Assembly: GCA_014804345.1 (NCBI GenBank)
Contig: JAAUZZ010000007.1
Span: forward strand, 45,936-109,935
From: Lachnospiraceae bacterium
GTDB taxonomy: Bacteria > Bacillota > Clostridia > Lachnospirales > Lachnospiraceae
DNA length: 64,000 bases
Direction: 5' to 3'
Of this stretch, positions 51,904 to 59,069 are shown one piece after another (the stretch's first letter is position 1; the number at the start of each line of letters is the position of its first letter). The notes below the pieces were generated by a model. It was not told where the DNA came from. It made no database searches and saw nothing but the letters and a program-made list of their open reading frames with translations. Made by a program: the position numbers and the translations under genes.

Positions 51904-51906
51904 GCA
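51904..51906. other. attR crossover triplet of the ICE
   Basis: GCA at the right junction is shared with 15224-15226. Element DNA (AACAAAGTGTA) lies to its left and the continuation of cotJC (GAGCAGAAGGCG) to its right, in the right reading frame. Confidence 0.8.
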
Positions 51907-52098
51907 GAGCAGAAGGCGCGCACGACTTACGACAATATTCTTCGTCTGGTGAAAGATCCTGAGGTTTGCGAACCGATCAGATTCTTGCGTGCGAGAGAGA
52001 TTGTGCATTTCCAGCGGTTCGGTGAAGCGCTGCGCATCGTACAGGAAAATCTCGATTCGCGCAACTTCTATGCATTTAACCCTGAATTTGATAAATAA
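51904..52098 (+). pseudogene. cotJC: cotJC 3' part, displaced by the ICE
   Basis: Reading from GCA at 51904 gives the CotJC C-terminus: AEQKARTTYDNILRLVKDPE, then VCEPIRFLRAREIVHFQRFG, EALRIVQENLDSRNFYAF and NPEFDK, then a stop. It continues exactly where the 5' part breaks at codon 138 and adds 63 residues, for a total of 201, a normal length for CotJC. It has no start of its own and is probably not translated while the element is integrated. Confidence 0.93.
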
Positions 52099-52117
52099 TT
52101 CGATATATTCTGAAAAA

Positions 52118-52160
52118 TGCTCCTGTATGACTGTAATAAGGCATATGGGAGTGTTTTTAT
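52118..52160 (+). terminator. Terminator of the cotJ operon
   Basis: CTCCTGTATG (52120-52129) pairs with CATATGGGAG (52142-52151), including G-U pairs, and TGTTTTTATTGTTTT follows. It is now cut off from the cotJ promoter by the insertion. Confidence 0.65.
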
Positions 52161-52205
52161 TGTTTTGGTTTTACAGAAACAAAGTGAGGAAGGCAACACA
52201 TAAAT

Positions 52206-52249
52206 AGCAACTAAAAATAGTTGCATATTTTTAGGCGGAATGGTATATT
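52206..52249 (+). promoter_or_regulatory. Promoter with inverted repeat before the HicB gene
   Basis: GCAACTA and TAGTTGC form a perfect inverted repeat around a 4-nt A-rich loop (52207-52224) and overlap the -35 box TTGCAT (52221-52226). TATATT follows at 52244-52249 with 17 bp spacing. HicB antitoxins repress their own promoters, so this is a candidate HicB operator. The promoter position supports ATG 52270 as start. Confidence 0.6.
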
Positions 52250-52269
52250 ATTATAAGGGAGAAGAATGT

Positions 52270-52731
52270 ATGAGTAAAAAAGACAAATTGATAAATAGAT
52301 TATTAAAGAAACCAAAGGATTTTACTTTTGATGAAATGGAATCTTTGTTATCATATTTTGGATCAGGTTATAGAGAAATTGAGAAGGGATGGTTTGTTAT
52401 GAGTAATTTGTTATCATATAAAAACTATAATGGAACAGTGGAATATTCGAAAGAAGATCGTTCTCTTTTTGGAAAGGTCATTGGAATAAAATCGTTATTA
52501 TCATATGAAGGGGATTCTGTTAAAGAATTGGAACAAGATTTTCAAAATGTGATTGATGAATACTTGGCAGATTGTAAAGAACGGAATGTGGAGCCTGAAC
52601 ATCCTTATAAGGGAACATTTAATGTTAGGATTAGTCCTGATTTGCATCGAAATATTGCAGTATATGCGATTGAGCATGGAAAAAGTTTAAATGCAGCAGT
52701 TGAAGAAGCGATTGGAAATTTGGTTGGATAA
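52270..52731 (+). CDS. HicA remnant fused in frame to a HicB antitoxin
   Basis: The frame has 153 residues. The first 35 or so (MSKKDKLINRLLKKPKDFTF, DEMESLLSYFG) match the N-terminus of HicA mRNA interferase toxins; the rest of HicA, with its conserved GS and His region, is gone. The remainder (SNLLSYKNYNGTVEYS, FGKVIGIKSLLSYEGDSVKE, then KGTFNVRISPDLHRNIAVYA) is a full HicB antitoxin with a C-terminal ribbon-helix-helix. HicB may still be made from the internal ATG 52399, which has GAGAAGGGA upstream. An internal deletion probably inactivated the toxin and left an orphan antitoxin. Confidence 0.75.
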   Translation: MSKKDKLINRLLKKPKDFTFDEMESLLSYFGSGYREIEKGWFVMSNLLSYKNYNGTVEYSKEDRSLFGKVIGIKSLLSYEGDSVKELEQDFQNVIDEYLADCKERNVEPEHPYKGTFNVRISPDLHRNIAVYAIEHGKSLNAAVEEAIGNLVG

Positions 52732-52750
52732 GAGAGGACACAGTGGCATT

Positions 52751-53641
52751 ATGCTAAAACAGATTCAATATTTTCAAGCAGTTGTCCGTTGCGGAAGCTT
52801 CACAGAAGCGGCGGAAGCATGTTACATATCCCAGTCAGCGATTTCACAGCAAATTCAGGCGTTAGAACAGACGCTTGGCGTCCAACTGTTAAATCGGAAA
52901 AATCGAAAGTTTTCCGTCACGCCCGCCGGTGAATACTTTTATAAAAAAAGCCTGATCTTAACTGCGGATTTTGAGAAAATGTGCCGGGAAACCGTGCGGA
53001 TAGCGCATGAGGAAGCGCCCGCGCTTTGCATCGGCTATTTAAAATGTTATAGCGGTAAAGAATTCCAACAGGCAGTGGCGGAATTTACGGAAAAATATCC
53101 CGATGTCGCGATTCATATCATCAACGGCAATCATGAAGACCTGTATGAGCAGCTGCGTCTTGGAACGGTTGATTTGGTCTTAAATGACCAGCGGAGAGCT
53201 TTTTCCGATGAATATGTCAATACCGTTCTGGCTGTTAGTGAGTGCTATATTGAAATCGCGGGACGCAGTCCCATTGCCGGAATGGAGCGTGTAAATGTGC
53301 AAGAGCTAAAAGATATCCCTTGCATTTTAGTTGCCTCACCAAGCCAGCGTGAAAATGAGCAGCTCTATTATCGTGATATTGTGGGGATACAGGGAGAATT
53401 CCTGTTTGCGGAGAACTTGGAGGAGGCTAGGCTCTTGGTTATCGGCGGAAAAGGATTTATGCCTGTGGAGGGCAGCCGTGATGCAATGCCGGGTACGCCG
53501 TTGCATCATGTGCCGCTTTTGCGCAACGGAAAACCGATCAAACGGACTTATTGCGCTTTTTGGAAAGCGGATAATTCGGGTTACTATGTGGAAACGTTTG
53601 CAGATATCTTGAAAACAAAATTTTCCGCGGGCGAATTATAA
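52751..53641 (+). CDS. LysR family transcriptional regulator
   Basis: The 296-residue protein starts with the LysR winged helix-turn-helix (MLKQIQYFQAVVRCGSFTEA, AEACYISQSAISQQIQALEQ, TLGVQLLNR) and continues with a two-lobed periplasmic-binding-like sensor domain. ATG 52751 starts exactly at the canonical LysR N-terminus; the frame is open further upstream into the HicB gene. The next plus-strand genes are an ECF S-component and a reductase, which it may control, although LysR genes more often face their targets divergently. Confidence 0.9.
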   Translation: MLKQIQYFQAVVRCGSFTEAAEACYISQSAISQQIQALEQTLGVQLLNRKNRKFSVTPAGEYFYKKSLILTADFEKMCRETVRIAHEEAPALCIGYLKCYSGKEFQQAVAEFTEKYPDVAIHIINGNHEDLYEQLRLGTVDLVLNDQRRAFSDEYVNTVLAVSECYIEIAGRSPIAGMERVNVQELKDIPCILVASPSQRENEQLYYRDIVGIQGEFLFAENLEEARLLVIGGKGFMPVEGSRDAMPGTPLHHVPLLRNGKPIKRTYCAFWKADNSGYYVETFADILKTKFSAGEL

Positions 53642-53738
53642 TAAGTTTTTCTTATAATAAATCCCTTAAAAGGAAATTTGCTTTTTGAAACAAAATATGC
53701 CAAAATGAAAATAATTAAGTTATGGAGGAGAGAATAAG

Positions 53739-54317
53739 ATGAATGAAAAGAAGAAAAAGCCTGTTTTGAATTTAACATTATCCGCAATGTTTATGGCAAT
53801 TGGATTGGTGCTTCCGTTTTTTACCGGTCAAATCCCTCAGATTGGAAATATGCTTTTACCGATGCACATTCCCGTTCTTTTATGCGGTCTGATCTGCGGT
53901 TGGCAGTATGGACTTGCTGTCGGATTTGTTCTTCCGCCTTTGCGTTATGTTCTTTTTGGAATGCCTGTGCTGTTTCCTACGGGAATCGCAATGGCGTTTG
54001 AGCTTGCCACATACGGATTGGTTATCGGACTGGCATATTCGCGTTCTCGGTGGCAGTGCGTGATTTCCTTATACCGCTGCATGATCCTTGCAATGCTGGC
54101 GGGACGCGTCGTATGGGGAATTGCGCAGGTATTGTTGCTCGGACTTAGCGGAAGCAGTTTCTCATGGCAGATGTTTATGGCGGGAGCATTCTTAAATGCA
54201 ATCCCCGGGATCGTGTTACAGTTGATTCTCATTCCTACAATTATGGTTGCCCTGAACCGCACGGGACTTGTGAGATTTACACGGAGAACAAAGGCTGTGC
54301 AAAAGGTAAGAAATTAA
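53739..54317 (+). CDS. ECF transporter S component
   Basis: The 192-residue integral membrane protein has five to six hydrophobic segments (LTLSAMFMAIGLVLPFF, MHIPVLLCGLICGWQYG, FLNAIPGIVLQLILIPTIMV). The N-terminal LSAMFMAIG motif and the PMHIPVLLCG stretch are typical of substrate-binding S components of energy-coupling-factor vitamin transporters. The vitamin cannot be told; the shared ATPase/T module is not here. GGAGGAGAG precedes the ATG. Confidence 0.82.
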   Translation: MNEKKKKPVLNLTLSAMFMAIGLVLPFFTGQIPQIGNMLLPMHIPVLLCGLICGWQYGLAVGFVLPPLRYVLFGMPVLFPTGIAMAFELATYGLVIGLAYSRSRWQCVISLYRCMILAMLAGRVVWGIAQVLLLGLSGSSFSWQMFMAGAFLNAIPGIVLQLILIPTIMVALNRTGLVRFTRRTKAVQKVRN

Positions 54318-54350
54318 AAAGAAATTGAAGAGAAGAAAGGGGTGGAAGCG

Positions 54351-55478
54351 ATGGAACATTATTTTGGACAAGAAACGCCGAAGCTGGGATTTGGTCTTAT
54401 GAGGCTGCCCAAAGAAGCGTCCGGAAAAATTGATATCGAGCAGACAAAGAAAATGGTAGATTTGTTTATGGATGCCGGACAAAACTATTTTGACACAGCA
54501 TATGTTTATGACGGCGGCGAATCGGAACGGGCGGCAAAAGCAGCGTTGGTTGACCGATATCCCCGTGAAAGCTATACCTTAGCGACAAAGCTTTGCGCAT
54601 GGATGGGCGCAAACAATGAAGAAACGGCGAAGCAGCAGTTTTATACCAGTCTTGAGCGCACAGGCGCGGGATATTTCGATTACTATCTGCTTCATGCTTT
54701 GAAAGCAGATAATTATAAGACCTATGACAAATATCATATTTGGGATTTTGTAAAAGAGCAGAAGGCAAAAGGGCTGATTAAGCATTGGGGATTTTCTTTC
54801 CATGCAACGCCCGAACTCCTTGATGAAATTTTGACAAACCATCCGGATGCGGAGTTTGTACAGCTACAGTTGAACTATGCGGACTGGGAGAATCCCGATG
54901 TGACCGCACGGGCAAACTATGAGGTTGCGCGCAGACACGGAAAGTCGATTGTCGTCATGGAACCTGTCAAAGGCGGTGCGCTTGCAAATCCGCCCCAAGC
55001 GGTTCGTGAAATTTTTGACAAAACAAATCCGAATGCGTCTTATGCATCGTGGGCAATCCGCTATGTGGCGTCGCTCAACGGAATTATCACGGTTCTTTCG
55101 GGAATGTCCAATCTTGCGCAGATGGAAGATAATCTTTCTTACATGAAGGATTTCAAACCGTTGGATGAAAAGGAACAGGACGCAATCCGAAAAGCACAGG
55201 AGGCTATTAACGGCGTGAAGTCCATTCCCTGTACGGCATGTCATTACTGCACGGACGGGTGTCCGAAGAAGATTCCGATTCCCGAAATTTTTGCGGCGCG
55301 AAATAAACAGTTGGTATGGGGACAGCTTGCGGAAGGAAAAGCCGCGTATGAACAGGCTGTGATGAATGTCGGGGCAGCCGGCGACTGTATCGCCTGTGGT
55401 CAGTGCGAGAGAGCCTGTCCGCAGCAGATTAAAGTAATTGAACGGCTGAAAGACTGCAATGGAGCATTTATAAAATAA
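54351..55478 (+). CDS. Aldo/keto reductase with C-terminal 4Fe-4S clusters
   Basis: The 375-residue protein has an N-terminal aldo/keto reductase barrel (LGFGLMRLP, FDTAYVYDGGESE, the LLHAL and HWGFSFH blocks, PVKGG) followed by a ferredoxin-like tail with two C-x2-C-x2-C-x3-C-P motifs: CTACHYCTDGCP near 294 and CIACGQCERACP near 349. Such fused enzymes are common in anaerobes. The substrate is unknown. ATG 54351 is preferred over GTG 54342, as the AAAGGGG site at 54335-54341 overlaps the GTG. Confidence 0.9.
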   Translation: MEHYFGQETPKLGFGLMRLPKEASGKIDIEQTKKMVDLFMDAGQNYFDTAYVYDGGESERAAKAALVDRYPRESYTLATKLCAWMGANNEETAKQQFYTSLERTGAGYFDYYLLHALKADNYKTYDKYHIWDFVKEQKAKGLIKHWGFSFHATPELLDEILTNHPDAEFVQLQLNYADWENPDVTARANYEVARRHGKSIVVMEPVKGGALANPPQAVREIFDKTNPNASYASWAIRYVASLNGIITVLSGMSNLAQMEDNLSYMKDFKPLDEKEQDAIRKAQEAINGVKSIPCTACHYCTDGCPKKIPIPEIFAARNKQLVWGQLAEGKAAYEQAVMNVGAAGDCIACGQCERACPQQIKVIERLKDCNGAFIK

Positions 55479-55572
55479 CTTTTCCAAAATATGCATATTT
55501 TATCAATATAAGGCAATCCTCTTAATAAAGCAAACAGAAAGATACGAACTGTTTGCGGATAGGAGGATTGTT

Positions 55573-56031
55573 ATGATATTGAAACAGAAGGAAAAGGACG
55601 CGATTACGGAGCTGCAGTCACAGGAAAAAATCTGTGTGGAAAAGTATCACAGATATAAGGAACAGGCAAAGGATCCAGAATTGAAAACGCTTTTCGGAAA
55701 GCTCGAGCAGGAGGAACAGAAGCATTACGACTCATTGGAGCAGGTTCTGAACGGAAGTGTGCCCGCTTGCGACTGTAATGATTCGGACGGGGCAAACTAT
55801 AAGCCGCAGGCGACATATGACGCTATGTCGCAGAACAATGATAAGCAGTCGGACAGTTTTCTGGCAACAGACTGTATCGGAACGGAAAAGTTTGTTTCTT
55901 CCGAGTACAATACGAATGTATTTAAGTTCGCGGACGCGGCGCTGCGTAAGCTTTTGGCAGACATTCAGATCGAAGAGCAGAATCACGCAGAGATGCTGTA
56001 TAAGTATAAAACAGCAAACGGCATGGCTTAA
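55573..56031 (+). CDS. CotF-like spore coat protein
   Basis: The 152-residue helical protein has two ferritin-like blocks (ELQSQEKICVEKYHRYKEQA, then LFGKLEQEEQKHYDSLEQ; later DIQIEEQNHAEMLYKY) with Glu and Glu-x2-His spacing typical of CotF/ferritin-like coat proteins of Clostridia. A Cys-Asp-Cys linker lies between. AGGAGG precedes the ATG and a terminator follows, so it is a single-gene unit. Confidence 0.8.
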   Translation: MILKQKEKDAITELQSQEKICVEKYHRYKEQAKDPELKTLFGKLEQEEQKHYDSLEQVLNGSVPACDCNDSDGANYKPQATYDAMSQNNDKQSDSFLATDCIGTEKFVSSEYNTNVFKFADAALRKLLADIQIEEQNHAEMLYKYKTANGMA

Positions 56032-56055
56032 CAGAGTATATTTAAAATCATTATA

Positions 56056-56094
56056 AAAACGAGGTTTTTGGTTACAGAAATCTCGTTTTTTTTT
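56056..56094 (+). terminator. Intrinsic terminator after the CotF-like gene
   Basis: AAACGAGGTTT and AAATCTCGTTT form a stem followed by nine T residues. Confidence 0.85.
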
Positions 56095-56099
56095 GCACA

Positions 56100-56142
56100 C
56101 GCCGATGCAAAGGAAATTTGCCACTAAAGTGGCGCATCGGCG
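56100..56142. repeat. Long GC-rich hairpin with no obvious gene
   Basis: CGCCGATGC (56100-56108) pairs with GCATCGGCG (56134-56142); CCAC and GTGG pair inside. The hairpin lies just after a terminator. A loosely similar string (CATGCAGAGGAAAA) follows the terminator near 8138, so it may be a dispersed intergenic element, which is weak evidence. Confidence 0.4.
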
Positions 56143-56205
56143 GCGCAGCGAGTAGGGGAGGAAACTTTCCTTACCCGATTGTCTAAAAAATATTAAGAAA
56201 TTTCG

Positions 56206-56238
56206 GATAATGACGATATAATTAATATAACGATTATC
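56206..56238. promoter_or_regulatory. Imperfect dyad, candidate BlaI operator
   Basis: GATAATGACGATAT and ATATAACGATTATC form a 33 bp imperfect dyad 45 bp before the BlaI gene. BlaI-type repressors bind such dyads and repress their own operon. Confidence 0.45.
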
Positions 56239-56282
56239 AAAAAAGTAAAATCGATATTATTTTATAACAATGGAGGATTACA

Positions 56283-56705
56283 ATGAAGAAACAAGATTGT
56301 CTGACACTAAGAGAAGAAGAATTGCTCAATATTTTGTGGGAAATAAACGAGCCGCTGACCACAGGAGAAATGGCAGAACGACCGGAAATGGACGGTTGGA
56401 ACACTGCCACATTGTTCAAAACTGTTCGGTCACTTTCGGACAAGGAATATCTGAAAATTATGGGGCTTGAAAAATCCGCAAAAACTTATTCGAGAAAGCT
56501 TGCGCCCGCGCTGACAAAAGAAGAGTATTATGCGGGGATTATGATGAAACGCGGATTAAACATTGGTTCTATCGCGAATATTACCGCGGCTTTTCTGGGC
56601 GCGGCAGGCAAAAGCGGCAAAGAACGGGATGCCGAGGTTATAGCCGAGTTAGAGGAAATTATCGATACGCTCAGAAAAAAAGGAGAAGAGGAGAATGGAA
56701 ATTAG
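56283..56705 (+). CDS. BlaI/MecI/CopY family repressor
   Basis: The 140-residue protein has the BlaI winged helix (REEELLNILWEINEPLTTGEM, WNTATLFKTVRSLSDKEYL) and helical dimerisation end. GGAGG precedes the ATG. It overlaps the next gene, an M56 peptidase, by 11 bp. This two-gene pair is a widespread regulatory unit in Lachnospiraceae, not limited to beta-lactam resistance. Confidence 0.88.
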   Translation: MKKQDCLTLREEELLNILWEINEPLTTGEMAERPEMDGWNTATLFKTVRSLSDKEYLKIMGLEKSAKTYSRKLAPALTKEEYYAGIMMKRGLNIGSIANITAAFLGAAGKSGKERDAEVIAELEEIIDTLRKKGEEENGN

Positions 56706-57810
56706 TGTTTTTTCTGTTCTGATGACGATTTTGTGGAGCAGCATTCTGATTGCATTATTCTATTTTTTGCGTACCAAAACGGGGCTGCTTCATATATGCA
56801 GCATATCGACGGTAATATTGCTGTATTTGTTCTGCGCGATAAGGATCGCGTTACCGATTGAATTGCCTTGGACGCATGTGGTGTCGGGAGGACCGGTTTA
56901 CAGAGCAATACGCAACATACTTTACTATAAAGTCGGTTCTGTTCGAATTTTTGAGTTGCTTCTTGTGATATGGCTTATCGGAATTGTGTATCACTTGTCA
57001 AAGTATCTGATAGAGTATCATAACGTAATGCGATATATCAGCAGTATCCCAAAGGCAGAAAGCGAGGAAGGCAAGAAAATACTGAAGGAACTGGACAAAG
57101 GTAATCGTATAGAGGTACTAAAGACATCAGCGGTAAAATCCCCTTGTTGCATTGGTATTTTCAGAAAAAGAATATTATTGCCAAACAGGGAATACAGTAA
57201 GGACGAATTGCGGTATATTCTGCTGCATGAGTATGCACATCTATACAACAATGATATTTTGCTAAAGGAACTGATTATGGCGCTTTGTTGGATTTACTGG
57301 TGGAATCCGATTGTGTATCTGCTGCAAAAGGAACTGAATCAAAGTATTGAAATCAGGTGCGATTTGAGTGTTACAAGATATCTGAACGAAAATGAGCGGG
57401 CGGATTATCTGGACGTTATGTTGGACGCCTTTGTGGAAAAGAGAACAATAAATGAGTATGTCGGGGCTGTAGGACTTGTGGAGAACCATTCGCAGAGTTT
57501 GGTGGAACGATTTCGGATTGTGGCGGATATGGGCGTTGTGCAGAAAAATCGAACTAATGTGTTTGCCGCATTCATGATGCTGCTGATATTAACAGTGTCC
57601 TATTCCTTTATACTGCAATCAAGCTATGAAACACCAATATCTGAAATTGAAACGGATGAGAATACTTATCAAATGACGCCAGAAAACACTTTTATTATAA
57701 AGAGGGGGAATACATACATTCTTCATACTGGTAATACGGAAACTGTAATCAGTGAAGAATCAGTAAATATAATGTTAGAAAACGGATTTGTTATGAAAGG
57801 AGGTGAATAG
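56695..57810 (+). CDS. M56 (BlaR1/MecR1-like) membrane metallopeptidase
   Basis: The 371-residue protein has N-terminal membrane segments (LMTILWSSILIALFYFL, ISTVILLYLFCAIRIAL), a cytoplasmic zinc peptidase loop with HEYAH near residues 178-182 and a downstream EIRCD, and a further membrane segment near 300. The extracellular end is only about 60 residues and lacks the penicillin-binding sensor domain of BlaR1, so the signal is probably not a beta-lactam. It is expected to inactivate the BlaI-type repressor encoded just upstream. Confidence 0.88.
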   Translation: MEISVFSVLMTILWSSILIALFYFLRTKTGLLHICSISTVILLYLFCAIRIALPIELPWTHVVSGGPVYRAIRNILYYKVGSVRIFELLLVIWLIGIVYHLSKYLIEYHNVMRYISSIPKAESEEGKKILKELDKGNRIEVLKTSAVKSPCCIGIFRKRILLPNREYSKDELRYILLHEYAHLYNNDILLKELIMALCWIYWWNPIVYLLQKELNQSIEIRCDLSVTRYLNENERADYLDVMLDAFVEKRTINEYVGAVGLVENHSQSLVERFRIVADMGVVQKNRTNVFAAFMMLLILTVSYSFILQSSYETPISEIETDENTYQMTPENTFIIKRGNTYILHTGNTETVISEESVNIMLENGFVMKGGE

Positions 57811-57811
57811 A

Positions 57812-57964
57812 ATGAGAAAGGTTTTTGGTTTACTGGTAATGATTTTTACAATATCAGTAACCCCAATGCTGACTGTGCAGGCTTGTGAAACTAATATTGA
57901 AGTGCAAATGAACAAAGAAAATGCAGTTGAGCCAAGGGCAGATGTTATTGTAAATACATTTTAA
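57812..57964 (+). CDS. Small secreted peptide with an EPRAD motif
   Basis: The 50-residue precursor has a signal peptide (MRKVFGLLVMIFTISVTPML, ending TVQAC) and a short mature part with AVEPRADVIVNTF. AAAGGAGGTG precedes the ATG and it lies 1 bp after the M56 peptidase stop. Peptides with EPRAD after a signal peptide are, as I recall, frequent beside BlaI-M56 pairs in Lachnospiraceae and usually extend further; this copy may be cut short. It could be a signal or substrate for the peptidase, which is inference. Confidence 0.65.
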   Translation: MRKVFGLLVMIFTISVTPMLTVQACETNIEVQMNKENAVEPRADVIVNTF

Positions 57965-57996
57965 TAAAGTTTAAATTTTAAAAGGAGGAAACAAAT

Positions 57997-58953
57997 ATGT
58001 CCAACACGATCAATATTCATATGAATCAAACACCATTTACAGAGGTGCAGACAAAATCTGTAATCAATCACAACCAAAATCCGCAATTAAAAGTGGTAGG
58101 ATTTGAAAAAGAACGGATTGAACCCAACACTAAGGTTGACATTTCCAAGGAGAGCCAATTAAAACAGGAAAACAGTTCGCAGAATACGAAGAAAGCGGGC
58201 GTAACCGGTCCAAGGGAAGATTGGGAAAACGGTTCCGCCGAATTAAGACGAGATGCCAGAGGGGAAAGCAAAACCAGAGCTTCTAAATTTAATCCATTAG
58301 AATCGATGAGAATCGATGAACCCGAAACATATGCAAAATCTATGGAACTAACCAGAAGAGCGGGAGAAATGCAACAGAAATGGCTTGCCTTTGGGGCAGA
58401 AGCCCCTACAGAAGAAGAACTGGAGGAATATCAGAGATTACGGGATGAATCTTTTCGTATTGAGAATGATTGGTTTCAGAGAAGATGCATGGCTACCGGT
58501 ACGTTTCAAGATCCCGCAGAGAAAAGGTACGCGACTTTGAACACGTTAGAGTCTATGTATTCATCGGAGGGACATGAAACAAGCTTTAATTTTTACGGAA
58601 CAGAAGAAGCAGACAGCCGAAACAGTCTTTGGCGATTCTATTCTAAATTCAATGTCCTTTTATCCGCAAATATGGTAAAAGACTTGGATAACTTGAATAA
58701 ATTTAATAAATTGGTGGATAAGGATAAAGAAGATTTATCAAAATTGTTGGAGAAAATCACAGAGTCCATTGCGAACATGAAAGATGTGGAAAAAGCATAT
58801 GAGGGTAATTTAGAGTGGCTTGCCTTCGGCGTAAAATTATGGGATAACGGCGATGTTACATATCATGCCAATTACAAAGACTGCGAGAACAAGGACGGAA
58901 TTATGGCAAACAGTGCAGAAGAGCTGTTGCAAATGCTGATGGAGAAGAAATAA
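57997..58953 (+). CDS. Hypothetical protein
   Basis: The 318-residue soluble protein has a Gln/Asn/Lys-rich N-terminus (about 1-70), a charged helical middle (SMELTRRAGEMQQKWLAFGA, EELEEYQRLRDESFRIEND) and a more conserved-looking end (DVEKAYEGNLEWLAFGVKLW, then DGIMANSAEELLQML). No signal peptide, no membrane segment. AAAGGAGG precedes the ATG. It may share the operon of the BlaI pair, 32 bp downstream of the peptide gene. Family not recognised. Confidence 0.65.
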   Translation: MSNTINIHMNQTPFTEVQTKSVINHNQNPQLKVVGFEKERIEPNTKVDISKESQLKQENSSQNTKKAGVTGPREDWENGSAELRRDARGESKTRASKFNPLESMRIDEPETYAKSMELTRRAGEMQQKWLAFGAEAPTEEELEEYQRLRDESFRIENDWFQRRCMATGTFQDPAEKRYATLNTLESMYSSEGHETSFNFYGTEEADSRNSLWRFYSKFNVLLSANMVKDLDNLNKFNKLVDKDKEDLSKLLEKITESIANMKDVEKAYEGNLEWLAFGVKLWDNGDVTYHANYKDCENKDGIMANSAEELLQMLMEKK

Positions 58954-58962
58954 GAGAAGCAA

Positions 58963-59000
58963 TGAAACGGGACTTTTATTTATAAAGGTCTCGTTTTTTC
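58963..59000 (+). terminator. Intrinsic terminator
   Basis: AAACGGGAC pairs with GTCTCGTTT (one wobble) and TTTTTT follows. It ends the BlaI-M56 transcript. Confidence 0.75.
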
Positions 59001-59069
59001 GTGGAATTATATGGGAGAAGTATGATATAATAGACGCATCATTTATCTTTCAGCGGAGAGGGTGACAAA

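Larger units (their letters stand above)
15227..51906 (+). mobile_element. 36.7 kb integrative and conjugative element inserted in cotJC
   Basis: The element is bounded by GCA at both ends and splits cotJC in frame. It carries a large serine recombinase at the right end, a relaxase, MobC, coupling protein, VirB4 and other type IV secretion parts, a ParA-based maintenance module with an iteron-bearing replication gene, topoisomerase III, and cargo (DUF4145 protein, type I toxin, nucleotidyltransferase pair, lipoprotein, cytosine methyltransferase). Nearly all transfer genes are on the plus strand. Gene order (ParA, ArdC-like, PcfB-VirD4, Maff2, VirB6, VirB4, M23, DUF4315, CD1107, topoisomerase, MobC, relaxase) matches Clostridial ICEs of the broad CTn type. 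All core transfer genes look intact, so it may be mobile. Confidence 0.92.

Noticed and set aside
55808-55834. Imperfect palindrome CGACATATGACGCTATGTCG considered as a sixth copy of the ICE palindrome
   Set aside because: It shares only a few bases with the TATGCGACGTCGCATA core and lies in the CotF-like gene outside the element.
56695-57810. BlaR1-type beta-lactam resistance sensor
   Set aside because: The penicillin-binding sensor domain is absent and no beta-lactamase gene is nearby, so resistance should not be inferred.
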